Shown here: piece by piece, positions 1 to 13,004 of the stretch
Layout of the letters: the number at the start of each line of letters is the position of its first letter
Position numbering within the stretch: position 1 is the first letter of the stretch
Assembly (NCBI GenBank): GCA_964035795.1
Contig: OZ038325.1
Span: 9,041,283 to 9,105,282 of the forward strand
DNA length: 64,000 nucleotides
Source: Pterobdella sp. o SKG-2022
Lineage: Eukaryota; Annelida; Clitellata; Hirudinida; Piscicolidae
Direction of reading: 5' to 3'
The notes under the pieces: generated by a model
Told to the model about the DNA's origin: nothing
What the model saw: only the letters and a program-made list of their open reading frames with translations
Databases searched by the model: none
Program-made: the position numbers and the translations under genes

Positions 1-173
1 TAAATCGCCCATCACTTTTTAGCAGACGATATTTACGATGCCTGCTCTTATAATTTTTCATCATAAATTGCGAAAATTCGCGAGATGGAAGATAGATTCA
101 TCCGAAAAACGAGAATTACAAGTTTGAATATTTTTGCATTTCAAAAAGACATTTTCATAAACGTAATTTACAG

Positions 174-2813
174 GAAATTGTTGGCCATGACAAAAACATA
201 GCGATGACACTTTATAACACGCACCACCTCGTGATAAGCTGCGACGAAGTGATACAAGTGAGTTTTTAGAGGTCAAATTGCCATAATTTACAATTACTTT
301 ATAATGAAAAATTTACTTGAGCAGCACCTGTGTCCAAATAAAACTCCATTTGACCAATCTATTTCACGAGCACATTCAGATGTAAATATGTGTTTTTTGA
401 ATAAAAATAAATAGGAGGACATTTTGATGTTGGGTGGGGAAGATAGAATTCAAGTGGTGTACCACGCTGAAAACATGCAATTCCATGCTAAATCGCAAGA
501 AGTTATTAACTTTGTTTAATTAAATTTGACAAATTGACAAATTGGTGTATTGTCTCAAGTAAAAAAATGGCCATAAAATTGGCAAAAAGCCATTAAAAGT
601 GTTATAATGTATGTAAAAAACATATAAAAGCAATTGCATCAGTGTAGTTTTTAATTAAAAAAATTTTATTTCTTTAAAATATTCATCAAAAGAAGCTTTA
701 TTAAAAATTCAGTAAAATGATTTTAAAATTGAATTTATCGGTAAATGTAGTAAAAATAATTTATTAATATTATTTAATTATCATATTTCAAAGTTTAAAG
801 CTGACTGTATTAAAAAGTGCAAATTAATTCACTCCACCAGCATCCTTATGTATTATTTAAAACACACCCTTGTTACTCTAAAAAGGGTATTTTTCAAAAA
901 TTTTTTTTTTTCAAAATAAAAACTAATCAAAAATATATTTCATGGCAGCACTTCAATTTATATATATACGAATCTTCCAACCCAAATGGTGGGCGTTCTC
1001 CCCTATTGTTTTTATTTTTTATTAGTTGTTATAGAAGTAATATCAGTCGTTGTAGTAGTGATAGTAGTAATAGTTTTTTTAGCAACAGTGATATAGATTG
1101 TATTAATAGTTGTATCAAGGATGATATAAACAATATCAGTTGTATTTTAAACACTTAAATTTAATTTTACAGGTTATAAACACTATCATTCAATTTTACA
1201 GGCTCACATGATAAAATTCCGCGTGAAATTCAATGATACGCTTGAATCAAACGCCTCACAAATCTGCCTTGATGTGTGTAGGATCTTGTCTTCCTATGTT
1301 CCCATCAAAGCTCATTCCAGCAGTGCTGAGGTTGGTGTTATTTGATTGAGTGTAGTGTTGCCGTGAATTAGAATGGGCTAATTGTGAGGCTCACAAGAGG
1401 TTGATAGTGACAGCATAAATTCACGATAGTTAACTTAGCAATGACTTCGTGCACCCTCATAACCACAGTATTTGACCCTTATTTAAACGGCCGTATAAAA
1501 TAATTCGAAAAAAATCAAACGAAATAATAGATGGATGAAAGAAGTCTTTATACTGCTTGATGGATGGGTGGATGGAAGAGAGTCTGGAAGGAGGAATGAA
1601 TATTGATGGAAGTTTCCACATGATTGAGGTTGCCTCAATGCACGCATGCGTTTCTGAATGCCGGAAATACGCGCTAGAAATGTTTAAAGTAAATAAAGGG
1701 ATATAATAAGAGGAATAATAGTAATCGATAACAACAAAATAATAATCTTGAGGATAGAAACCGTGATAATAAAAATATTAAGGATACCACTATTTACTGC
1801 GAAAATAAACAAAATAATAAAAATAATAACAGAAGGCGCCTTCTTTCAAACCGATAGACTCTCAAAATCCCCTACCCATATCTTATCTTTCTCGGGTTGC
1901 TATGTCTTTCTTATTTGTTTTGTTTCATTTTTTTTTATTATTATTATATGTTAGTACAACTATTCAATGATAATCAATCTAATTTTTATTTTTTTAGAAT
2001 TATTTTTCAATTTTTGATTATGATTAATGCGATTTTAATTTGTTGAATATATTTCAGTTTTGAAATATTGTTTGTACATTTACATAATTTTTTATTAACC
2101 TTATTCCTTATATTGAAATATTATTCATGTCTAAATAAGTCTTCCCTCATATTTATCATATAAATATTTTTTATAGTTCATCACCACATTGCGCACTTGA
2201 AGTTCAAAACATTGCTATCGCATCTGACCAATTTGTTGTATAAAAAACATAAGCAAAAATATTGATATAACTATAACAATAGTAATATTAATAATAGGAA
2301 AATAAATATAAAATATGTAATCAATGATAACATAGGGAACAACGATGGTAATGATAATAATGAAGCTTTGACAATTTGTGATCTTTCCTATTTAATCTTC
2401 CTTATCTGCATCTTTTATATTCTTCCTTTTGTAACGTAATGTTTCTTCTACAGATGCTTCTGCATTCACAATCGTTCATGCCCAACGAAAGCAACAACAA
2501 TAATAATAATAATGATAACAATAATATGCAAAATAACAATAATAATAGTAATCATAAAAATACTAGCTATAAGCAGACGATTGAGCAGTTGCCTTTGGCA
2601 TATCAAAACACCAAATTTGTCAAGCTGCCGAGGAATAATAATAATGATAAAAAGAATAAAAATAAAAATAATAATGTGATTGAGTTATGCGAGGAGGATG
2701 ACGACGAAGATGAATGTTATATAAGGGATGTGATAAGTTTATGTATGTGTGACATGGATTTTCCTTCATACGTCGCCTCTGTTGGTGAGGTGCTTAATAA
2801 GATGGCTTCGTGA
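174..2813 (+). CDS. REC114: Probable REC114 meiotic recombination protein, 3' exons only
   Basis: Two confident exons: 1202-1330 (43 codons, acceptor TTTTACAG, donor GAG|GTTGGT) and terminal exon 2454-2813 (acceptor TTCTTCTACAG, stop TGA), both phase 0. A weaker upstream exon candidate is 174-257 (28 codons, AG/GTGAGT). The first confident exon contains FRVKFNDTLESNAS and ICLDVCRILSSYVPIKAH; the last ends with LPLAYQNTKF and LCMCDMDFPSYVASVGEVLN. These resemble REC114 family blocks: the FRV strand, the helix after it, and the C-terminal leucine-rich helix ending in an FPxFVxxVExxLxKL-like motif. REC114 works with MEI4 to support SPO11 double-strand breaks in meiosis. An Asn-rich linker and an acidic stretch interrupt the C-terminal part. 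The N-terminal PH-like region is incomplete: exons between 258 and 1201 were not found and the gene probably starts left of the window. Identification rests on remembered family pattern, not on a search. Confidence 0.6.
258..1201. other. Intronic or non-coding, no exon recognised
   Basis: AT-rich DNA between the weak and the first confident REC114 exon. A missing REC114 exon should lie here if 174-257 is real, but none could be supported. Short ORFs such as 817-1158 look like chance reading through Ser- and Phe-rich repeats. Confidence 0.4.
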
Positions 2814-5800
2814 TTCGCCCTTCTGTGTTTTTGTGTGCTTTCATGTATTTAGTGTGAGTACCAATTGTACTTAGCTTGATAATACTACTGATGCTGTTTT
2901 CGTGCATTTTTTTATGCGATTTTTATTACTATTGATATTTGCTACTGCTACTGTTAGTATTATCAAAAAAATATTTTGACTGCCAAAAAATATATTCACA
3001 ATACTACTATTCGCACATTTACAATGATTACTACTGCGGCTAAAATACTACTACTACTACTAGTGCTACTACCGCAGTTAAAATCCTACTACCGCTACTA
3101 CTGCAGCTAATATAATATTACTACTACTGCAGCTGAAATACTATTACTACTACGGCTACACTTCTACCATCACCAGGTCTGCTACCGGTACTACTACTAT
3201 AGCGTCTTGTATGCACGAATACTCGAACGTTTCTCAAACGCCTTTGATGTTGTAGGCACAAAATTTGATACAAATCTCTGTGTTTATGTGCCTCATATTG
3301 TATATATTTGTTTATTTATCTATAATAATGTTTACTTTGTTTGAAAATCTTTTTTCGCCTGTGATTTTCGCCACGATGTCTATTTATTGCAGTATAAAAG
3401 AAATTTTTTAGCTTTCAGTTTTAAAAATAAATGAAATTTTATTTCGAAGATATGAGTTTAAAAATGCTGAATAATAACTCGAGGAATAGTAACAAACGTC
3501 ACTACGCCTAAAAACACCATGTATTTTAATTATAAGGAGCCATTCATGAAGATTTAATTTTTTTTCTTCAAAAGTCTTTTTATGTATGGATGTGTTATAT
3601 TAGGTTTTCATAAAACCGCCCGCCATTTGGGTCTCAGCAGATTTAAAGTGTTTTTTTTGTGGACTTTATACGTGGAAAGGAATCTATGTGGCGAGATATT
3701 AAAGTTTGCTGGGTATGAATTATTAATGGAATCTTTTCCTGTTTACTTTTAACCTTTATGAACGCTTTATTCATATATTTATTGCTTCTTTTTATTCATA
3801 AAATATTTTTTCCTGGAAATTATTCAGAAAAATATATTTTTTCAAACTTAATTCTCTCTGTGTGTGGTCATTAATCGCACCTCTTTAGCTGTTTTCATCT
3901 TTATTCGATTCCTCTTTTAAGCGTTCAATTTTATATGCTTTCTTGTTTCATCTCTTTTATTATTCATAAAATTTCTATTATTATTTTATTATTCATAACA
4001 CTATGTACTATTATTTTTATCATCAATAGCTTATCCTCTTTTCCCATGACATTCTTCACTATTTTTTTCTTGAAATTCACTTATTATTTTCACTTTTGCT
4101 AATATCCTTTTTCCATGTTAATCTTTCTGCTTTCATTTAAGCTTTCATTTCCTTGCTCTAATCAAGCTTTACTTTTTATTTTACACTTTTTCCTATATTA
4201 ATTTTCATTCAACATCATCTTCCTGCATTTTTTTTGCACTCTAGCAACTTTACTAATCAATCATTATTTATTAATATTCAAACAATAATATAATTATTTC
4301 CATAATGACTAGTAGTAATCTGAAATCATAGTTATAATTAAAGATCTTGGAATATCTTGAAAAAAAATGAAATGAATCTCAATAAGTAAAAAAATCACAA
4401 TGAATTATATTAGATATAACTAACAATTTTCTGAGAATAATAATATTGATAAGAAGATGATGTAAATACATAGAAGTGCTTAAATATGACAGTCATATGC
4501 AAGCAAGACACCATACCTGCGCCCATTACTAAATTGCAATGCGAAGTTTTAAAAAGATTTATATAATGTCAAACGAGACTGAAGTTTTTTTTTGCATTAA
4601 AACGAATTACCGACTGAGTAATTTGCGGCGCTGATGAAATTGATATTGAGTTGATGTTTTCAATCTGCCTGAAAGGTGCTTGGCTTGAGGATGTACAGAT
4701 GAATAGAGAATGCTTTCAGCTTTGGCTAGCCCATATGAGGTAGCTATTGATTAAGATAAGCCTTTATTTCGTGTATGCTTGAGAAATTGAGATTTGAAAA
4801 GTTTTTAAATTTGAATTCAGAATAATAATGTTAGCTAGAAATAATAAAATAACTTTGAAGTGAGATGAATGGCTTTGTGATGAGAGAGTAATTGACGACG
4901 AAGTGAAAAAGATGTATCGGAAAAACTAATAGATGAGTTAAATGAGAATGAAATTTTGAATTTAAGGAAATAAGTGAATGGGTGGACGAAAAAGTGGTAG
5001 ATCAATGAAAAAATGAGTTGATGAATGGATGTGTTGAATTTGGGATGGATGAAAGCATGATTAATGCGGAAGGGGATTGATAGAGCGGTGAATAAATGAA
5101 TACCAGGGTGGATTGAGAAACCAGTGGGATGGTAGGAAGACGGATGTGCGGTAGATGAATGGGTAGATTTATTGATATGAAATTGGATAGATGGGTGGTT
5201 ATGCGATTAGATGACTGTGTAGATGAAGGTTTGTAGGGCAAATGGATGGATTTGCGCGGTAGGATAAAGGCAAATGAGATAAAAGGAGATGAATAGAAGG
5301 GCGAATTATATTCTCTTGAACTAAACACAAGTGCGTGAACAAATAAACGATAAAGCGTCAAGGAAATCGAAATAATGCCGATGTATTATCGACCAAAGAT
5401 ATAAAAATCAAACTTAAGTCGCTTCTTTGTCTATGCAGAAAGTTTAATGGCGTTATTTAAAAGTCAGTATTAGTTAGGTTAGCGCGGAAGATTCGGGAGG
5501 CTTAATGCCTCGTCTAATCACAACTTTTCGTCATATTGTTTGAAGTAAATGAATTCATCTTGGGATTTCAGAAACGAGCGCAATAGAAGAAGAATAATTG
5601 TGTTACGAAGCGTCCAAACTTTTAACTGATTCCATAACTCAACTAATGCAGACCAAACTCATTTTAAAATATTTTACACGCCGTCGATGATTTAAAAGGC
5701 GAAAATTTGAGAGGCATAATTGCGCTATGGTTGCTCTGACGCTCACATCGTATTGAACTCCACAATAACTTATTTATTTTGAACGCCATTGTATTTTCTA

Positions 5801-5900
5801 AACTTTTTCAATTTCAAAAATCTTAATGAAACAAATAAATCCAACTTTAGAAACTTAAAAAATTCAAAATTAAAACTGATCGCAAATTTTCTGTGGCTAA
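2814..5900. other. Non-coding stretch with degenerate repeats
   Basis: No protein-like exon seen. It holds an imperfect ACT/TAC trinucleotide tract (about 3021-3200) and an imperfect GGAT/GAAT-type tetranucleotide tract (about 4975-5260). The reverse-strand ORF at 5002-5361 (Ser/His/Pro/Ile-rich) is simply that repeat translated. Confidence 0.6.
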
Positions 5901-5965
5901 AAATTTTAATTTTTAAAAGTAACCTCAATTCCGACTTCCAACAAAAGCCATAATAAAATCGTACG

Positions 5966-6078
5966 CATTGGATTGGCAGAAAAAGAGATGACGTCATACC
6001 AATATGGCGGGGTCATGTGACCAAATTTCGCGCTTCTGCGCATGTCGAAACTCTCGAAAGTCAATGCCGCCATTTTTT
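5966..6078. promoter_or_regulatory. Promoter-like cluster: CRE, YY1-like, E-box and NRF1-like motifs
   Basis: In about 110 bases there are an inverted CCAAT box (CATTGGATTGG), a palindromic CRE (TGACGTCA, 5989-5996), a YY1-like AATATGGCGG (6001-6010), a CATGTG E-box in GTCATGTGACC (6012-6022), an NRF1-like TCTGCGCATG and a second, inverted YY1-like GCCGCCATTTT (6066-6076). This GC-richer, CpG-containing island stands out in AT-rich surroundings and is typical of TATA-less promoters. No coding exon was recognised on either side, so the driven gene is unknown. Confidence 0.45.
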
Positions 6079-7034
6079 TGATGGCTTTCAGGGATGGGCG
6101 AACATTTTTTGATTTCTTGATTTGAAAAAAGATCATGATTGAAAAAGAAATAAATAAGAGAAAACTTTTTCAAGTTAATTCAATATCGAAATTAAATAGA
6201 AAATAAATTTTTTTGAAATATAAAAAATAGAGAATTAATTTGTTGAGTTTTGACATTCAAATAAATGTATTTTTGAAAGGCATTGATGCATGTCTGCGCT
6301 AGGATTATCTCGTGAAATCTATCCCTTTTTAATTATTTTTTGTTCTAAATTATTTCCTTTTAATTATTTTTTTCTACTTATTTCGTAATTTCTAAACAAT
6401 AAAACGTTCAAAATATTTGTTCTTAATTAAAGTTACTAACAACGAAAATTAGTACTTTGTTAAAAATCGTATTTAATCCCCTGATACATCAAGATTTTGG
6501 AAATAATGCCATCTTTAAAAGTGGCGGCTGGTTTCTTTGTTCTATCTCAAACGTTCCAACAATTGATTTATACTCATATTACTGGCCTCACTTTAAAAAA
6601 AATTTTTATAACTTTTTAATCATGCCCATTAATACTGTGCTTATGTTATTACTATTGATAATATTCTATGTCATTATCTGTCTTATGCTATTCATAATAA
6701 TTTTTTATCAATAGAATATTATTGTTGCTATTATTGTTGTTTACTTTTATTTTGTCATTTCTCATTGACTTTTCTCGCCATCAGCAGTGTTCCAATAAAT
6801 TCAGGGTCTTCAGCAAAAAAATTTCAACGAAAAATATCAATAATAATAATAATAAAAATAAGAAAAATAGAAATAATAAAATAATAATTATTTTGATAAG
6901 TATAAAACGATATATATTAATGAATCTTATTTTTTATATTGAAATTAGGGAACTAAAAAAAAGAATGAAATAAATAAAAATAATAAGAAGAAAGCACCCA
7001 GGGAAGCCGTCGTTCACTTTATGGGTCTCTTTAG

Positions 7035-7510
7035 TGCTTGTGGGTGGGTGAGATGGGTGGGTGGGTGAATGAAATGAGTGAGTAGGTGGATAACTGAGTG
7101 GATAGATAGGTAAATGGATGGATGGTTGGAAAAGTAGATGGATAAAGGGTTAGCTGTATAATAATTTGTATGAATAGATGGATGAGTAAATGAAGGGTTC
7201 ATTAGTCTGCAGATGAATGAACGAATGGATATAAGCACTTGATTGTATGAACGAATAAATGAATTGTATATAAAATGAATGCACGTGTGATGTGGCGTAT
7301 GGATGTTTGGACGGGTGGACGTAGGATCATTAAAAAATGGATTATTTGAAGCCATGCAAAATTGATAGGTGAATTGTGGGCTGAATAAATGGATGGATAA
7401 ATAAATGAATCGATGGATGGGTTGACGATCGAATTGATGCATGAATAAGTGGATGGATGGATGAGTTCATGATTGAATTGATGAACCGATAGATGGATGA
7501 ATGTTGGATG
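7035..7510. repeat. Degenerate TGGA/TGAA tetranucleotide array
   Basis: About 475 bases of imperfect GGAT, GAAT and GGTG units on the plus strand. The minus-strand ORFs here (His/Ile/Ser/Pro-rich) are products of the repeat, not genes. The same class recurs at about 4.98, 18.4, 18.7, 23.7, 25.5, 26.3, 37 and 60 kb. Confidence 0.8.
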
Positions 7511-9958
7511 AATGAAAAGTGCAAATCTTTTTTCAATCTTGTAAGCAAAATATAAATTTATTATACTCTTTCACTTTGGGCAGTCCTTCTAATTATTTTT
7601 TAAATTAAAAGATAAAACTTAATTGTCCAATATGGCAGTTTTTGACAAAATTTAATCTTCTCTTTCAAGGATTTTAAACAAAATTTTTCAATTGAAAAAG
7701 TTTCGCAAAATCACATAGAAGCTTGTCAAAAAGAATCGTAAAACCATTTTTCACTGAAAATTTTCATTTTAATAATTTTATATTAATATTTTTTATTTAT
7801 TTATTAACAAATTTGTCTAAATTTTGATGTTTTTTGTGGGTTTTATCGACGCTGAAACGTTCAACAACAATTTTTTTTGAGATGAAAATTGCTAAAAATT
7901 CATCAAAGGAAATAAATCAATCATTTTAAAATTAAATATTACTTTTAAAAAATGAAAAAACAATTTTTATTCGAAATATTTGATAAATAAGCAAAAATTC
8001 AACATAAACCACAACCATTCAACCCATTAAAAGATCACGAAATATCATTTGAATATCAAACTGCAATGAAATAAGTGAGGAGGAGAAGGGGGCGAATTGA
8101 TTGAGGGTTCTTTTGTATCATCTTCTGATTAATGTGGTTGTTATTCTTCTGCTTGTCTCTGTTTTTTTTTTGTTTTTAATTTTTTATTGTTGTTTTTTAT
8201 CAGTGTTGGATTTTTGTTTTTCTATTTTTATTTATGTTTTTGTGTTGTATTTAATAATTTTAATAGTAGAAATATTTGTTGCTGGAAACTGAGTTGTTTT
8301 GTGTTAAAAACTGTTATATTGTTTTTTCGTTGTTTTACATTATTTTTTTCTGTATTTTTTTTTTGTTTTATTTTTGATGTTTTTTCATATATTGAAATGC
8401 ATCGAATGCAAATGAAAAAAAATTCGAAAATTTTTCTTTGAGAAATTTTTTTGTAATAATAAATAAAATGTAAGAATAAAAAACGAAATGAAGGCAAAAA
8501 AGGCCTGGAATAAAAATATCAATGATAAGAGGTTTTCAACTGCCAATCAAAAGAATTTAATGAAAAATAATGAATGGGTAAACAAAGACTCTGGAAACAT
8601 CAATCAGAACCTAATCCACTTTCACACACCTCAATATCTTTGTTCATTTTGAAACGTTTGAATTAATTCCACTTTTTGAATTCTTTATTAGTTTTAAAGT
8701 TCATTAAATTTTATATATTTAAGTTAAAAATTTTATCAGGCCTCATGACATTTGACTATTCGAATTTTTGATCGTTTCTTTTCATTGTTCATTATTTATT
8801 TTTTCTCTGTTTCACATGGATGTTTTATACTTTATAAAAAGGATTGTAATAACTCAAAAAAACGCTGGTGGTGATGATGGCCAGATTGCGGTTGTAATGA
8901 TGATGATGATGAAAAATGAAGAGATGAATAATGATAAAGAAAAAAATGACGAAAGAAGATGATGAAGCAGAAGATGAAAGTGACAAGAAGAACAGTTGAG
9001 ATGATAATCAAAACAATGTGATGAACAGATGAACAAAAAAGAGAAATAAAAAAAAAAAAAGAAAAGTTTGATGAAGAAAAAGTGTTGAGAAAAAAAGGCG
9101 AGTTTGATAAAAATGCACAAAAACCAGGACACAACAAGAAAGAAATGGATAAACAGATGAGATAATGCAAATGCTTCTCTGAAAAGTGAACTTAAACGAA
9201 AATGGAGATGTGCTAAACCCGTGATAAATGAAGAATGATGCGGAGTAATAAATGTTGTATTTCATTGTTTTTTTTTTATTTATTTTTTGTGAAAATATTA
9301 TTTTCGAATAATTATATTTATTAATATTTTCTTTAACTAATTAATTTTTACTTAAATTTTTTTGAAAAGAGAACTAAAATTTGTATCTTATTTCATTTCT
9401 ATAATTATAAAAATTTATATACTTCAATCACAAATATATGGCAATAATAGGGTTAAATGATATTAGAGACATAAATATTATTAGAAATATGGATATCTTT
9501 GTTATATTATATGTTTAAAAATAATTATGAAGAAAATTAGCACATTGAAGTTGCTTCACTTTTCACTCTTCTTAGCAGTTTTATAAAATTTATTATTATA
9601 TATTTTATATGATTTTCATTTTTATTAATATTATTATTTATTTGTTCATGTGTTTTTTTGTTTTTATTTTGATTGTTCGAGTTTTTAATAGCTCAGAAGC
9701 ATAGATAAAATACAGATAAAACCTCAAACAAATGAACACTAAATCGACAAGCAAAGAATAATAAACGCAATGATGACTTGAGCATAGATCTATAAACGCA
9801 TAATTTTATGCGGATAAAATGGCATATTTTTGGCTTCGAAGTTTTTGAGGTGTGAAGAAAAGATGGCAGTGAGTAATTACAATTTTTTATTGAATTAATT
9901 TTTAATCAATTCTGAAAGAGGGTTAAACTACAACACTGACCCAACTAACCTTTTCAAA
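7511..9958. other. Non-coding stretch
   Basis: AT-rich DNA with a short imperfect GAT-rich tract near 8870-9000. ORFs are Phe/Ile/Leu- or Ser-rich and low-complexity. Nothing resembling an exon with conserved sequence was seen. Confidence 0.55.
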
Positions 9959-10047
9959 GCGTGTGTTTCTCCATGAGTACCCGTGAGACCTTAAACCACA
10001 ATGAATCCATGCAAAGATATCATATGAATGACTTCAACTCTTTTATC
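9959..10047 (+). other. Possible exon of an unknown gene
   Basis: An open segment preceded by CCTTTTCAAAG and followed by a strong donor (TCG|GTAAGT). It reads ...FSMSTRETLNHNESMQRYH... with unbiased composition, unlike the surrounding low-complexity ORFs. No family is recognised and no partner exon was linked. It could also be chance. Confidence 0.25.
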
Positions 10048-10436
10048 GGTAAGTACTCGAATTCAACACTCCAGTTCACCTTTCAAGATAACTACTGTTC
10101 TATTACACAAAGCAACATTAACCCACTACAACAACAAAATACATCAAAAAAATTTCGAAACTCAACAACAACACAACATCAATCATGCCACCGGAAACAC
10201 ATCAAGCCTCCATCAAGCGTTGAGTAATGGCGACTAAAGATGAGCCGGAAAAGGAAGTTAGACGTGCTAGACTATTTATTATCTTTGCTTCCAAACTTTT
10301 TAAAGTGACGTCATTATAAATGGATGCAAGGTCTGTGATTAAGACGGGTTAGTCATGTTTTTTTTTCTTAAAAAACTGTTGCTAATGTTATAACTAGAAC
10401 AAGTGCCAGCATTACTTATAATACTAACTAGTATTT

Positions 10437-10585
10437 ATATCAATATAGCTACTATTACTACCACTACTACTGCTACTATTACTACCACTACTACTGCTAC
10501 TACTACTACTACCAATACTACTACTATTACTACCACTATTACTGCTACTACTACTGCCACTACTACTACTAATACCACTACATAG
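10437..10585. repeat. Imperfect ACT trinucleotide array
   Basis: Mostly ACT/GCT/ATT triplets on the plus strand, about 150 bases. The reading frames here (Thr-rich forward, Val-rich reverse) are repeat artefacts. Confidence 0.85.
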
Positions 10586-11935
10586 ACGATAATATAATTT
10601 ATTCTTTGTGATGTGCTTAAGGAAAACTTTTGAAGGTTTAAAATATAAAAATCTTTCATAATAAAATATTATTTATCACATATGAAAACTTATGTTTAAT
10701 ATTATGAAGAATAAAAATTTGGAATAATTTTTTATTATGGGACAATAAATTAAATAATTATCATGTAGATTTTGTCGATACATACCGACCACTGGAAGAG
10801 GCAAAAGGACTTTTTTGTGAGTCATATCTATTGTTTTTTTGTTTTTTTTTGTTTTTTTTGAATCTTTTTTTTTCTCCATCATTATCATTGTTTTTTTATT
10901 ACACTTATTATTTTTTTATCATTCCTATAAATATTTTTGTTATTATTAAAAGAATTCTCAGCTTTTTCTGCTGCTGTAAAAAATTACTTTATTTTATTGA
11001 AATGGGTTCGAATAATAATATGTTTATATCAATCTTTTCAGTTTTTTCTCAAATTTTGAAATAAATTTTTTGAGCGGTACATCGATAATTTGATTTTGCT
11101 TTATAAAAGCTTTTCAAATATAATTTATTTCTCGAGAAAAAAAACAATTGTAGCAATAGCATTTCAAAATGAGAAAATAATATAAATAATCACAGAAGTT
11201 GTCACATTTTTTAAATTTATTTTTTCACTTTTAATCATTCAATATTTCATGATTGAATTTCTGAGAAAAATATGAATATTATTAATTAAAATCATGAAAA
11301 AAGAAAATAAAACAATAATGAAATTTTTTTAACAATCCTACTTACAAGCCGAATGTCATATACAAATAGCATATTAAAAACAACAGAAGTTTCTGAGTCA
11401 GTTGATGTAAAGCAGGGCCTGCTTTGTTGTGTTTCAGGCCGCATTTGAAATTAAAATATCTTTTCTGATTTGAACAACCAGTTCTTGGATCGATCAGTTT
11501 TTTTTAGATTTAAAAAAAATTTTTTTAGTTTTGTTTTTTTTGAGTTTGATCGTTATTTATTTTGAATATATTTTCACTGTTTTTTCCGGTAAGCGTTTTT
11601 TCTTTAAAAAAAATTAAAAATCACGGTTTTTTCTTTTGGCCATGATAATACAACAAATGAAAATATTATTGTGATTAGAATCCATCCAAATCATGACTAA
11701 GAAATTATAATTCATGTTAATCTTCATAATGAAATATCAAACAAAAATCAATAGTTTATAAATAGAAATAAAAATTTTGAAAAATTTGAATTGTTAACTA
11801 ACACAATTTTTATCACAAACAATGAGCAGCAATTTTTAAAAACACATTTAGTGTTTTAGGTTCCGGAAGTGGATTGATTTTATACATAGTTTTTGGTAGC
11901 TTTATTGATTTGGCTTTAGTTTGCAATTTGTAGGT

Positions 11936-11965
11936 TTATCATTATCATCATTACCATCATTTTTC

Positions 11966-12002
<37 letters not shown>

Positions 12003-12143
12003 TATCATCACCAACATCATCATCATTCCCATCATCATCATCCTTATCATCACCAACATCATCATCATTCTCATCATCATCATCATCATCATCATTACCA
12101 CCACCAACATCATCATCATCACCAACATCATTATCATCATCAT
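11936..12143. repeat. Imperfect ATC trinucleotide array
   Basis: About 210 bases of TCA/ATC triplets with CCA and TTC variants. It yields poly-Ser forward and poly-Met reverse ORFs that are not genes. Confidence 0.85.
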
Positions 12144-12719
12144 CTACCCTTTCAGTTTTTTTTTGTTGCTTGAAAGTAATTAAATTTTTAAATTTTTATT
12201 CGGAATCGGAAGTTTTGGAAAGAACTTAAAAAGGAACAATTGGTACGAGGGCAATAAATTCATTCGTTTATGAATAATGTATGAAAAACACAATTGAACA
12301 ATGATGAAAAAATGGCTGTTGAATGATCGGATAAAAAAGATTTCTCTTCGAAGGAAAATATATTAATGGAATTGGGGAATAATAATAAAAAAAATAGTTT
12401 AGTGAAAAATTAATATCTTTCAAAGTTATAAAAGCTGAAATTGAAAAATAATTGTTGAACAATATAAATAAGAATAATTTTATTTAAGGAATTCATAAAA
12501 AATATTTCTTTTTATTGTTATTTCCTGGCAAGAAAAGTGGTTACTACAACATCAATATACAACTGACATTTATAAAAATAAAGAAATAATAGTGAAAAAA
12601 TTCATGAAAAAATAGAATAATAAAAACAAAATTTTGACAAAACATTTTTGTTTTGAAGCTTGTAAGTTTTCAAATTTACAAAGCACCCACGAAATATTAA
12701 ACGAAATCATAATATGAAG

Positions 12720-12861
12720 TATTGTAACTTTTCAGAGACATCGTATGTATTTTTCTTCTATATTTTGTAACGAAAAACATCAAATAAGAGGAATTTTTAA
12801 TACATCGAAAATGATAGCTTCCGATTCTCAATAAATATATTAAAAATTCCTTTTATTTGAA
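12720..12861 (+). mobile_element. Fold-back (MITE-like) element, copy 1
   Basis: This 140-base segment is nearly the same sequence as the reverse complement of 63538-63655. Shared blocks include AACTTTTCAGAGACATC, TTTTGTAACGAAAAACAT, AAGAGGAATTTTTAATAC and TAGCTTCCGATTCTCAATAA. Within it, 12781-12802 and about 12836-12860 are inverted copies of each other, so it can fold into a hairpin. Two dispersed copies plus an internal inverted repeat suggest a short non-autonomous element. No coding capacity. Confidence 0.6.
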
Positions 12862-13004
12862 GTATTATAATTTTTTTTGATACATTTTCATTATTATATC
12901 CATTCTTATATTTATGAAATTATAATTATCAGTATTTATTATTAGTATTAAAAAAAATTGTTAATAAATGAACAAAAAAAACAATCGAAACAATAAAAAG
13001 ATGG

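Noticed and set aside
10210..10316. Short plus-strand ORFs starting MATKDEPEKEVRRAR and MSRKRKLDVLDYLL
   Set aside because: Both are under 35 codons, overlap each other in different frames, and have no splice or family support.
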